The notes beneath the pieces were generated by a model, which searched no databases, had not been told where the DNA came from, and saw nothing but the letters and a program-made list of their open reading frames with translations. DNA of 60,000 bases, taken from contig NMRA01000067.1 in NCBI GenBank assembly GCA_002633005.1, positions 379,025-439,024 of the forward strand, in the 5' to 3' direction. Made by a program: the position numbers and the translations under genes. This document shows, piece by piece, positions 50,501-60,000 of the stretch; the first letter of the stretch is position 1; each line of letters starts with the position of its first letter. This stretch comes from Phoronis australis. Its lineage: Eukaryota; Phoronida; Phoronidae.

Positions 50501-53500
50501 TGCAAACTTCTGTTTGATGCATGAAGCAGTTACCTATATAAATTTGCAATCGATTCCAATCGAATGTATTGTTATTCCTTCTTATTGGCACAGAAAGGCT
50601 CCGTCAGAGATCAAAGACGTAAAACTCACACAGCATAAGGTAATATCTGTTTAGTTATTTATACAATGTAGTCTGTCCGGTCGAAATTCGAACGTTGTTC
50701 TCTGGGGCAAATAACTTACTACGTCATATAAAGACCCATGCAGTTGCATTTCGCCAGAAGTCAAATTCAAAAATTGAAATAATACAACTTTTGCGGTGGA
50801 GTAGCCGGTCACAGAAATAGTTGTGGAACTCTAATTGGTACCTGGAAAAAATTGCCCTGTAAACTTTCGATTGCAAGTGTCTTATTAGAAGCCTTGAAAA
50901 TAGCCCACTCTCAATTCTCTTCACAAAATGGGGCTAAGACCTTGTTTTTCTTCCGTGGCAACGGATTAACTTGTAATCAGAGTGACTAGAGTAAAAACTA
51001 AAAGATTTCGTGTCTAAATAAATCCGCAATTTTCACGCCTTGCGGACAGCAAAAAATCACGACTAAGAGCTGATTTTTGCCATTTACTCGCCGTTTTAGG
51101 TTTCCATTATGAGGTACAATGCAAAAATCGGTTTGTTTAATAGTCCTGGTCCTCTTTCTCTGGAGCAAACAACGGAAAAAATGACAAATTTCAGCTGAAA
51201 AAGCAAAGTTGTCGAGTACAGTTTCTGACAGAGTTACGCGACGTACGGTATGGCTTCGTATTCTGAAAGGTTGATGGAGATCCCTGAATTGCAGTTATTC
51301 CTTACAATCACCTGGGTAACTGCAGTGGCGGATCTAGGATATCACAAGAGGAGGGGCCCAACATTTTGTCCGGCTGTAAGCATTTGCGCAAACTGAACCA
51401 CGATTGTAGATGCGCATAGCACCGAAGTCAGTGGGGGGAGGTCGGGAGGGGGGTTTGCCCCCCTTCCTGCCCAAGAAATTTTTCTGTTTTTACCTCTAAA
51501 AATCGAGAATTTTCCTTGATTCCTGAAGACAAAAGAGGCAAAAAAGAAAAAAAAGGAGAATGTATCGAACAGAAAAAACTACAAGAACCTAAGACTCGAA
51601 CTCACGACCTGGCGGATAGAGCGCGCGTGTGCGTTACCACTACACCACCACAACTTAACTACTAATCTCATTCTAATATAAGAGACCTACTTATTTATGG
51701 TCCACAGCGTTTGCGCGCGAAACCTACTTCTTTTTGTAATGCTTATTACACGTTTTATATTTTGTGCCATCAATTCTTAACAAATTTGTCGTATTTAAAA
51801 TAGTCTTCAAATGCTCAAAAGACCAAATCCGTTTTTCGTGTTGGAAATAATGACGGGATTGCTTTGGAAATCGGAAGGTTTGACAAAGAGAGTATTGCAA
51901 GTTTCTGAGTGATTCACTAAGGCTTCGATTAAAATTCACATCTTACCAGCAGCTTCTGTTTTTTCATCGTCACTCAGGTTCCATTTTCTTTAAAAAATGA
52001 AGTNACTACGTACTCACGTCGGAAGCCCATAGGCGGATTTAGGAATGCTGCCCCCCCTTGGCTGCCGAAAGCATAATATAACAGCAACCGCAGCGTGAAG
52101 CGTGAGCAGGGAAGAAAGGTAGCGGATGAGGGGGGGGGGCTCAAAACCCAAGATCCGGCGGAATCGTGTTCCCGTTTTTTTTAGTCCACCGATAGATTTT
52201 CCGGGCAGGAGGTCCACATGCCCGGCCCCCGCAACTTTCAGGCCGTCTGTGCACATACACTAGCGCTTTGCCAATTCCCCGAGGCAACATGTTGCCCCCC
52301 TCTCAGTGGTATCCTAGTTCCGCCAATGAAGTCACATACAGATGGGACGGAAGTCACGCCACTACGTCAAGTGACGCGCGTGATTACTTTCTGCTTGACC
52401 TTTGATCGGGGTCAGACGATGACTCGCTGGTTCCTTGCCTGCCGCTAGGTGGGGCGGTAGCCGCGCCAGCACGCACGAGGTATCACTTAATTTTCCTCGG
52501 GAAACTTTTTTACACCGGCGTTTCTGATTGGCTAGTCGAATTCTCAACAGGCAGAGCTTTACGCAAACAAACTGGCATGACTGATGGACTGAAGTGTAAT
52601 GTGGTCTGTTGTACAAACAAATCGGTGCTTAAAATTTATGTTCAGGAAATGCGAGGCCTAGAAATTGTGATTGCGCCTTTCCGTAATGCATCTTTCTACT
52701 GTCGATGACTTTTGTTTACAATAGTGTCCTGTATTCATATACAGTAGGCTATGAATAACACACCGGTTAAATCGGCCACTGTGTTTCTTGTACATGTTTG
52801 TGCTTCAAGCACGCGGCTCAATTAAACATCGATACTGCAGAAACGATCGAGTAGTTGCTGCGACGCCACACTTACATGACAAGGCTAAAAATCGTTCACA
52901 GTCCGCCAGTTTTTCACGGTGTTGTAAAGCTCAGTAGCCAATGATGCCGAGGTTACATCGACCAATCTAAAGCGCGTGCCACTGCGTGCCTGGTAGGCTA
53001 CTGAAGCACTGACGCCGGAAACCAGCGCCGGAAAGACGATGACTGACCCCGATCGAAGGTCAAGCAGCAGCCAATCAGAACGATTGACACACGTGTCGCG
53101 TAGTGGCGAGATTGTGAACCTCGCCAGACTTCCAGCGCATCCATCATAGCGCTACGTTATGTAGCACTGTCGAATGTTTTTAACTGACATGGCTTCTCGT
53201 TGGAACGGTAATGAGACCGACGTCATAACATTAATATTCAGTCATTCCCATTCGTTGAAACTTGAAAAACCCCTTTCAGTTTACAGTTACCGAGTTTGGC
53301 GACCACCTTTGACTTGGATAGTTGGCATCCCCGGCTTATTAAAACGGCATAGAGGCCTAGTGTTATAGGTTTCCGCATTCTTTACTCGAAGTCGTGTGTT
53401 CGAGTCCCATTGGGTCATACTGCTAAACCTATGACTCAGTTTCTAGCTCCTCAGCTCGGTTTTAACCATATGTTAATAAAGCATAAAAATGAATCCATGT

Positions 53501-56500
53501 GATCAGCAATCGGCGCACATACCCGGGCGGCGCGGCCTGCGCACTTCTGCTCACAGCTTGTATAAGACAGCCTGCAATTATTAATTAAAAAATAAAAACG
53601 AACAGTGATCGAAGTGAACAAAATCAAGGCATGGCGTACGCTTTACTTTTGTGAAAAAAATGCTTTATCTCCTAACAGGTCAAAATAATTAGCTTCCATT
53701 GACACAATTGGCGCGATTGACTAAAGGGGATACATGGGGCTTTAAGTGACATAAATCCTGCTTTTGTCCGGAATAGACGACAACTTAGAGCGTCAAACTG
53801 TACAAAAAATCTTTTTTGACCCTTCGACAAGGTTTACCGTCGCCAGTATAATTTATGTAAAGTCACCTATTTTAGATTAATCACAGTTATCGCAATTCTG
53901 ATGTTTAGTGATGACGTATCTATCACTAATACGAAGCAATTTGAACCCACTATGAACAGGAAGACACAGGCACATCACTCTTTCAAAAATCGTGCAGGTC
54001 TTGGATTTTTTTCGACAAATTTGCACTTGAGTTTTTACAAAAATATTTGCTTGAATTAATCGGTGTGCCCTGACTATGTTTGCACTACCTTTATGTTTCC
54101 GGAAATAGAGAAGAATTGCAGTTGCATGGTTAGGTAATACTAGTAAATCCTTAAATTTACAACGCTAGGCATTTCTGGTCGAGTTATTACTGTTGTTCTT
54201 AATTTTGTCATTTCAATTTTATTTGACTGGGTTCAAAATGACGTCATATTAAACAAGCGAGCTACTGCTTGAATTCACTAATTGATCAAACTCGTTTAGT
54301 GAATTTGAAGAACAGCTCTGCGCGAGTTCTACTTATTACGACAACGTTTTAGTTTGCAAGTAAGCGTGATGAAAATACAGTTTCTTTGTCATATACGCAG
54401 GGACACCGTCACACCGAGAAAGCCCATGGCAATGGCCATGGAAGAAAAAAATCAGGTAAAAACACGATTGACACATACTATTAACTAATAGCTTTTACCA
54501 TACATGTATATATTTAAATCACAAAATGCGCAGATACGCAAGAGCGTTCTCAAAAATTGACATAATACAAAATCAGTGTCTCATGGGCAAACAATTAAAG
54601 CTACACTGTAACTTAGGTGGACACTCCCAAGTGATCGTTGTGACACGGTAGTCGCCGAAAACCTGTAGGTATGTCCTTAAAAATCACCCCAAACTTCTCT
54701 TTTTAAGTTGACCTTCAACTAGTCATCAATTTAGCTTGCCGTCATTCGGCAATACGCAGAGTTATCGTTCTTGCATCGATTCTTTCGTATGCTATAGCTG
54801 GCAATAAGACGACGCCGCATGTTTGACTTTCTTTGTTTATAATTTACAGACTGTGCGAGCCATAAAGATATCTCTTTGTCGGAAGTAGGTATTGTAAATT
54901 GTGGCTATTATCGGACCTGAAAAGATGACCAACTTCACCAAGTTAACTGTGCGCCTTCGTTGCCAAGGTTAACTTCTCCAAACGTCTTCATGGTCACGTG
55001 ACGGCTTTTCGCAAAATTTGTGATTTTTGCTGTGACTTCCAGACAAATTAGATTTCTAAAAGCCACGTGTTACTACAAACAACTGGGGAATAATTTCAGA
55101 AGAACATTAAGCATGTCTAGATGTGTGATCTTGGAAGTTTAGACTTCAGTGTACCACAGTTCTATTCCGTACTTTACAGAATAACGACTCTTGGGTACGA
55201 AGGAATGTAGTTATCTTGAATAATATCGTTTGATTTCACAGTTAAATTTTCAAGTCAAATTCGGATTCAGGCAACCGAAACGAAACGGCTCACAATTGGG
55301 CGGCGCAGCACTAAAAAAGTGGGGGCTAAAGCCCCTCAGCGCCCCTGTGGTGCATCGCCTATATACCTTGTGTTGCGTAGCACTGAAAAAAGTAGGGGGC
55401 TAAAGCCCCCTCCCCCCAGCCCCCTATGGTGCGCCGCCCATGTCACGTACTCGAGTGAAAACGGTTGTCGGTTTTGCGGTTGCGGGACAGTATTTGTTTG
55501 TCACTGAACTGAGTTTACAAGTCCGTAAGCCGTGTTCATTAGTACGGAACTTTGTTCATATGTGCCAGAGCAGTGATGTCCTGGAAACCAGAGATGTTTT
55601 AGCATCAGTTGGTAAGAACTGTCCATTTTCGTCACAATCGAAAGCCGTCCAAAGCGCGTCTACTACAGCAACTTTTCGTTGTAAGATAGTGGTTCCTTCC
55701 GATTCGAAATGCGCAAAATTTTCAATTTTGACGTCAGGCAAGTCAAAACCAGGACCTTCTACACGGTTTAACGGCACTAAACGCTACATATCTCACATTT
55801 TGAAACTTTTTTGTTCCTGGAAAACTTAATATTTTAGCCATGTGAACATCAGCGACTGCAAGGACACTCCAGCTGCGACAACCTATTGTTCATAAGGTGA
55901 CGTCTATTTTCCAGATAGATGCCACATTACGTGTACGTCTTAGCCAAATGGGACTCACCGACTTTCGAGACGTGATTTTTTGTCCCAAATCAAAAAATGT
56001 CGAAATGGATAACGTTTATTACGTAAGTATGACCAGGTACATCTAGGTATAATAGTGCCATCCGCAGTCCATTCTGACAAGTTCTCCAACAAGTAACCAG
56101 AGTGATAAAATTCTGATCATCGCATTTTGCCTCCTTCACTGACAGCAATAATTTTTCTCGCACAATTTGAATAAACTTGGTTGCATTCAATTCATTTTCA
56201 CATGTTATAAAGTTTTATTTATTGGTGCTTTACGGAAACGGAACAGAAAGGCAACGTATATTAATGCCAGTAACAAACAACCGCTCCCTGACTCTTTAGC
56301 CTTCCCAACACGAAATGCAGCCATTTGACTCCGACGGGTACACGAGTGGAACGGTACAGTTCAACGCACGGGTCGTCATCCCGGCCAAGTGTCTGCGATT
56401 TGGGCCAGAGGAAGCTGACCCTGAGGGAGAGGAGAGGAGAGGCAGTGACACCGCAGGTATATGTATCTATCATATCATCTTCACGTCAACTGAGCTGCCG

Positions 56501-59500
56501 TGGCTTGACAACGTGCAAACTTGAGACGAGTTTCTTGATGAAACTGAACAAGTTGCAGTTGGAAATTCCGAATTGTCGGTATCATACAAAACACTATTCC
56601 ATAATCAATGAGCTATCAAAATATTTTCAAAAGTCACACCGTTCAAAGCTATCTTGAGGTTTTCATCCTAATCAGTGAGTGATGACTAATGCAGCCTGCT
56701 ATCAATATTCCTTCAACCCTTATTCCACAAATTGTTTTCTAGACACAGTATAACCTTTGATACAACTCCACTTTAATTAAATTTGTTCCGGATGTACCGT
56801 ATTCGTGCATCTTCAATTGTGCCCTAAAATTCAAACTACACAGGGGTCCTTATGATCGCTTTTTAATCAAGAGTTTCAAAGAAACCCATTTCTAGACATT
56901 TGTGATTGCGTTTTCAGATATTCACCATTATAAAAGATCGCGTATCTTGTCCATAACAGAGAACGTCTCCCAAGAAACGGCGACTATAGATGGACTTCCA
57001 GTGCAAAGTAGGTGACCAGACAATCCTTTCATGTTGGGCACGGGTCAAAAAGTGTCGCTGCGCTTTCCCTGTTGCTTTTGGCAACCCAAAATTGCTTGAA
57101 GCATTTTTACCGAGGCCCCAATTAAGGAAAAACAAAGACTAGGCAGTTTTTACGACAAACACAAAAAGCTGAAAACGTAAGAAGAATTCATTCAACACAT
57201 GCAATCGCGTCGCTGCACCGATGAAATTGGTTTTAGAAGGATAAATTATTAAAAGAAATCCCCCCATTTTTGCTCATCTCAGATGGATATTTTTTTAAAA
57301 TGTAAAACTCTTAAATAAACCACACCAACGCAGTTTTGAAGGTGAACCAACTCTGCTTGTTGACTCAACATTGCTAGTAGGAGGAATCCGATGCTCGTTT
57401 GACCCTATGTCTGGTTTAATTGATACAGCACGTACAACAGCCCGACTTTTTACAGGTAACCCTTGTGTGCAATAGACTAATATGTATATTTGTTTCATGT
57501 TTTTCAGTCATTCGGTCGGACGGTAGCACTCAAGTTAGATTTCTTGTTTCCGAAAAGTACATACAAGTCGAAGCTACCAGCGACGACGATTCTGATGGGG
57601 AGGAGCCGTCTGAAAGTCCCGGAGCGTGGGAAGACGACTCCGGCACACTGTTCCCTAAAGCTAAAGACTCACTCGTGTTAGCTTCAGAAAACGCCACCAA
57701 AAAACTTCTGTCGCAGCTAAAAGAATGCCAGCACCTTGTTAGTCTCAAGGAAGCTGGCGATTTCGGATCAACTCTTGGAGAACGCCTTCTAGAATTAATG
57801 GAGCGCGTTGGCATTGACAACGGTGATGTCTACCCCCATGATGAAGACTTAGGAGTAAAACGTCTTGTTTCTGTTCTGGAAGTTGCAAAGGCAAGTACCG
57901 AAGACCTTGGACTTGTGGGGATTGTCTTAAAGCACCTGCACGATCGTTGCGCTGATCGTCTGAGAATTGAAGGGCTTGGCCTCAAAGAAAAATTTTACAT
58001 TTTGTCAGGTGCCATAGCCTGCAAACTGGCTTGTAACATTCAAGCGTTGTACCCAAGTTTTTCGTTTCTACCAAGAGCTGTTGTGAGGCCAACACGCGAT
58101 AACGTAAAAGACATCGTCGAGTCTACGTGGAATTCGTTGGTGAAGTCGTGCCCGTGTTTAGAGGGACAGGATTCTCTGAAACAAGCAAGCAGGGTTATAC
58201 TAGACGAAACACTCAAGTGCATGCGATCTAGTTCTTCTTTGGATTTCTTGAGTGCCGTTTCTGTCGTCGTGCGTGACACCTCTAATCGACTGGCAGAAGA
58301 ACTGTCCAGTCGAGTATCGGAAGACAGCGCAACAATGTTTTTGGAGAAAATTCTTTCCACCGTGGAAAGTATTGGAACCTCAAAGGGATTTCAGTTCAGC
58401 TGTCACGGTGGCACGTGTATAAATCAGTTCCACAATGTTTGTGACGCAGCAGTTGAGCTAATTCGAAAGCATCTCCATGAAATTCAGCATGACACTTCTG
58501 TTAATAACAATGCATTTGCCTTTTTCCCGGTCAACGTCAACAACAACGCTCCCGGTACAAGGCAAAGCTCAGGCGCCATTGGCAAGCACAGCTCTGCTCA
58601 CGACACAAGCCACGATAGGTCGAGACAACAGCGCATTGTTTTTACGATACCACAGAAACGATATGGAAGGGCGCCGACGTCAGATGACCCACCAAGACAA
58701 AATCATTCCATTTCGAAAAAGCGCAGAAAACAGAAGAAGGTTTTCATTGACACCTCTCGACGAACACTTGAATTTTTACGAACGCAAACCATGAAGACCC
58801 TCAATGCAACCTCGTCAGAAGAACCGGATAACACAGCCAAGGGAGACGTTGTTGAGGAAACGTCGAGTTCTGACGACAGTCAGAGCTTTCAAGGCTCCGA
58901 AGCAGAAGACAAGTCAGTTGATGACAGTTTCTTAATAGAACAAGCAGTTGAAAGGACATATGCAAAAGTGTGCGCTATCCTTGCCGAAGAATGTTCGAAC
59001 ATCTCTCCAAAGTCATCCACAGAATCCGTACCTTTTCTCGCCGAAACCCCTGACATCGACGATGACATTTTTCGGCTTTTTGACGTACCATTGGACCAGG
59101 TGCAGCCCGAGGCCCTTGCTGCCTCTTTAAACAGTATATGCACGACATTGGGAGGGCACGGTTACACAGAGCGTCTGAAAAGGTACGAGCATTACAGCTC
59201 GCGGACTAACTACCGACCCTTGTCATCGTGTTGGTTAGGGCTTCTACGATCATTGAAAAACGCAGTGGAAAAGTATAAAGAAGCAGAGAACAGGGACCTT
59301 GTGGCTATATCGTCACATTCCAATGGTACGTTATTCGACAATGTTGATATTAATCCCGCTTTTTAGAGCCCTGTTACATGCCATCATTTACCTGTTCTTG
59401 GGCTACGCGATATTGACCTTTGTCACATTTCACGTTCGCATGATGATGCACAACGCTAGCATGTGTTTTTGATGTTCTCTAGTTGTGGCTTGATCAAAAA

Positions 59501-60000
59501 TACGAAAAGACAAAATACATGTGTATATGACTTGAAAAGCGAGTCAATGCCGTGGTTCGCACATTCAGGGTTTGTTCCCGCCTTTGTAAGTCAGTTCTTT
59601 GTGTTTGAATATAAGTGCTTTCTATAGAAGATCCACGGTTCATGTTCACTTTCAATATTTGTTTTAGGCAGAATCCATGAGAAGCTTAGTGACAAGGTAA
59701 GTCCATTTAGACTTGAAAACGTGTCAGCCATTTTATTCAAACTCAAATTTACTCAACAGCGTGCGCATTGGCAATATGAATCTGTATTGATGTTTAGTTA
59801 AAATCGCTAAAATCTCTTGTCATAACACTTTTTGATTGGTGGTGCCCATTTTGTGCTGACACAGTTGAAATTTTCATTAGCACTCTGTGAGTGGGTCGGT
59901 GACTCGACTCACTGAAAAGAAAATTAAATTCTCCAACCTTTTTGACATGTCTCACCGCAGTGTACAGATTCAATGATCGTGATATCAACCGGAGAGAAAG
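47311..60000 (+). CDS. unrecognised large charged, probably nuclear protein (partial)
   Basis: A plus-strand gene whose function I do not recognise. Exons that join in phase are 47311-47524, 49669-49853, 54401-54455, 55915-56022, 56321-56456, 57508-59325, 59668-59696 and 59961 to the window edge, giving about 860 residues so far. The N-terminal part is basic (KKKRRKSSQQ, VKRKSK). Next comes a folded-looking block (KKLHKVARMYEDNG, WVISNDDIRSVLG), then a beta-rich stretch (VYYPFDSDGYTSGTVQF, VRFLVSEKYIQVE). An acidic patch rich in Ser/Asp follows, then a predicted helical region of about 300 residues, a second basic cluster (SKKRRKQKK), a second acidic stretch and another helical segment. Alternating basic and acidic tracts suggest a nuclear or chromatin role, but this is inference only. 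The start codon is not identified. The gene continues past the right edge. Confidence 0.75.
47985..48960. mobile_element. about 1-kb fold-back element with repeat-built arms
   Basis: The halves on either side of about 48438 are inverted copies. Examples are 'gttaaaataatttata' on the left against 'tataaattattttaac' on the right, and runs of 'tgacccattatgtccatttt' on the left against 'aaaatggacacaatgggtca' on the right. The outer part of each arm is a degenerate tandem array of this motif of about 20-25 bp. Both arms read as a related short peptide (CNINYFN...LM...YPFQH or YSFQH), which reflects the duplication and not a gene. It lies in the first intron of the unrecognised gene. Confidence 0.85.
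49021..49475. mobile_element. 455-bp fold-back hairpin element
   Basis: The left arm (49021-49230) and right arm (49267-49475) are inverted copies with about nine in ten positions matching by eye. The outer end is 'cttcaaggtacctaaactac' and its complement. The 36-bp loop holds a small tcggct/agccga stem. Each arm is itself made of about nine repeats of 'acacgg-N(2-4)-acggac'. No coding capacity is visible. Typical fold-back transposon architecture. Confidence 0.9.
49669..49853 (+). CDS. unrecognised gene, exon 2 of the supported set
   Basis: Acceptor 'ttatttttcttaaaaag', donor 'GAAGG|gtaggt'; phase 0 in, phase 2 out. The peptide GHNDYKGKPSRTSVEHQG continues through CYKKLHKVARMYEDNGQMKW to VLGITEG. 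It joins the preceding exon as KRKSK-GHNDY. The frame is open only between these two splice sites. Confidence 0.72.
50394..50475. repeat. 41-bp tandem duplication
   Basis: Two adjacent 41-bp copies (50394-50434 and 50435-50475) share 'ttctcattccgtgacctgaa' and differ at only four positions. It lies in an intron of the unrecognised gene. Confidence 0.9.
51323..51480. mobile_element. remnant of the CAGTGGCGGATCTAGG MITE family
   Basis: It begins CAGTGGCGGATCTAGGAT, the same type of end as at 9577, followed by G/C-rich 'gaggaggggccc' and 'ggaggggggtttgcccccc'. A matching opposite end is not seen close by, so it is probably truncated or interrupted. Confidence 0.5.
51586..51660 (-). repeat. tRNA-like sequence, probably SINE head or tRNA relic
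   Basis: On the minus strand TGGTGTAGTGG fits the RNA polymerase III A box (51639-51649) and GAGTTCGAGTC fits the B box (51595-51605), at normal tRNA spacing. A D-stem pairs, but the acceptor and anticodon stems do not, so it is not a functional tRNA. It lies beside other transposon remnants. Confidence 0.5.
52004..52004. other. single ambiguous base (n)
   Basis: This is the only undetermined base in the window. It lies 24 bp before a MITE-like element, in intronic repeat sequence, and probably marks an uncertain consensus or a heterozygous site. Confidence 0.95.
52028..52328. mobile_element. 301-bp MITE-like element, CAGTGGCGG-type ends
   Basis: The left end is CATAGGCGGATTTAGGAA. The reverse complement of the right end starts CATTGGCGGAACTAGGAT. 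Both resemble the family at 9577 and 51323. The interior includes G/C homopolymer runs typical of this family. No target-site duplication is obvious. Confidence 0.55.
53345..53490 (+). repeat. tRNA-derived SINE-like element
   Basis: 'gcctagtgttatagg' resembles an A box and 'gtgttcgagtccc' (53396-53408) is a near-perfect B box, at tRNA-like spacing. The element continues into an unrelated body and an A-rich tail with 'aataaagcataaaaatg'. It lies in an intron of the unrecognised gene. Confidence 0.5.
54401..54455 (+). CDS. unrecognised gene, short exon
   Basis: Acceptor 'ctttgtcatatacgcag', donor 'AATCAG|gtaaaa'. Entered in phase 2 it reads DTVTPRKPMAMAMEEKNQ and leaves in phase 0, matching both neighbours. 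Three closely spaced in-frame ATGs here could also serve as an internal start for a shorter product. Confidence 0.6.
55298..55440. repeat. paired copies of a GGGGGCTAAAGCCCC element
   Basis: Two diverged copies lie in tandem (about 55298-55371 and 55372-55440). Each runs 'gcg(c/t)agcact(a/g)aaaaaagt', then a 'gggggctaaagcccc' palindrome, then a 'ggtgc' end. The outer ends, gggcggcgc and gcgccgccc, are inverted repeats. It looks like a small palindromic transposable element lying just upstream of an exon of the unrecognised gene. Confidence 0.7.
55915..56022 (+). CDS. unrecognised gene, exon
   Basis: Acceptor 'tctattttccag', donor 'TATTAC|gtaagt'; 36 codons, phase 0 on both sides. It reads IDATLRVRLSQMGLTDF and on to KNVEMDNVYY. 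A second AG four bases downstream (…atag) is a possible alternative acceptor. Confidence 0.75.
56321..56456 (+). CDS. unrecognised gene, exon
   Basis: Acceptor 'cacgaaatgcag', donor 'GCAG|gtatat'; phase 0 in, phase 1 out. It reads PFDSDGYTSGTVQFNARVV and then CLRFGPEEADPEGEERRG. It links to the next exon through G|TC as a valine codon. Confidence 0.75.
57508..59325 (+). CDS. unrecognised gene, large 606-codon exon
   Basis: Acceptor 'catgtttttcag', donor 'TCCAATG|gtacgt'; phase 1 in and out. It starts VIRSDGSTQVRFLVSEKY, then an acidic Ser/Asp/Glu block, long helical segments, a His/Asn/Ser-rich linker, SKKRRKQKK, a second acidic block (SSSDDSQSFQGSEAED) and a helical C-terminal part. The frame itself stays open to a TAG at 59364-59366, but splicing at 59325 leads in phase into the next exon. 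A transcript that reads through would end 13 residues later. Confidence 0.85.
59668..59696 (+). CDS. unrecognised gene, 29-bp micro-exon
   Basis: Acceptor 'tatttgttttag', donor 'GACAAG|gtaagt', both strong. Entered in phase 1 it reads GRIHEKLSDK and leaves in phase 0. It is supported by phase and splice-site quality, not by homology. Confidence 0.6.
59961..60000 (+). CDS. unrecognised gene, exon cut by window edge
   Basis: Acceptor 'catgtctcaccgcag'. Phase 0 from the preceding micro-exon gives CTDSMIVISTGEK, open to the end of the window. The downstream end lies outside. Confidence 0.5.

Noticed and set aside
51586-51660. Functional tRNA gene
   Set aside because: A and B boxes are good, but the acceptor and anticodon stems do not pair, so I treat it as a SINE head or relic.

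Overview
This is animal genomic DNA, most likely from an invertebrate. Three things point that way: protein-coding segments broken by GT-AG introns with matching codon phase, AT-rich intergenic DNA full of short non-autonomous elements, and the gene content. That content is a GABA-B-family class C receptor and a secreted penicillin-binding-protein/beta-lactamase-like hydrolase of the kind common in marine invertebrates. I cannot name the species. A marine deuterostome or lophotrochozoan would fit, but this is inference.

Layout. 1-12.1 kb: no convincing gene; several palindromic or terminal-inverted-repeat elements (4.1-4.5 kb, 5.2-7.05 kb, 8.64-8.75 kb, 9.58-9.74 kb). 12.2-18.6 kb, minus strand: six coding exons of a seven-transmembrane class C GPCR closest to GPR156/GABA-B, with a coiled coil and a long serine-rich tail; a possible short first coding exon lies at 19.8 kb. 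18.7-35.8 kb: mostly non-coding, with a 25-bp minisatellite at 25 kb and one isolated plus-strand terminal-exon candidate at 26.4-26.7 kb. 35.8-46.0 kb, minus strand: a complete five-exon gene for a 562-residue secreted serine hydrolase of the beta-lactamase class C / LACTB-like fold, with SxxK, YxN and HxG motifs all intact and one GC-AG intron.

47.3-60 kb, plus strand: a divergently oriented multi-exon gene for a long, charged, probably nuclear protein that I do not recognise. It runs off the right edge of the window. One of its introns holds two neighbouring fold-back elements (48.0-48.96 and 49.02-49.48 kb) whose arms are built from short repeated motifs. Its next intron holds transposon remnants, two tRNA-like SINE heads and a single ambiguous base.

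The three genes show no evident functional link. The hydrolase and the unrecognised gene lie head to head, about 1 kb apart, and may share an upstream region. I found no CRISPR array, operon or bacterial-type system, and no genuinely new system that I can defend. The most unusual signals are the repeat-built fold-back elements, the short-period array beside the GC splice donor, and the unrecognised nuclear protein.
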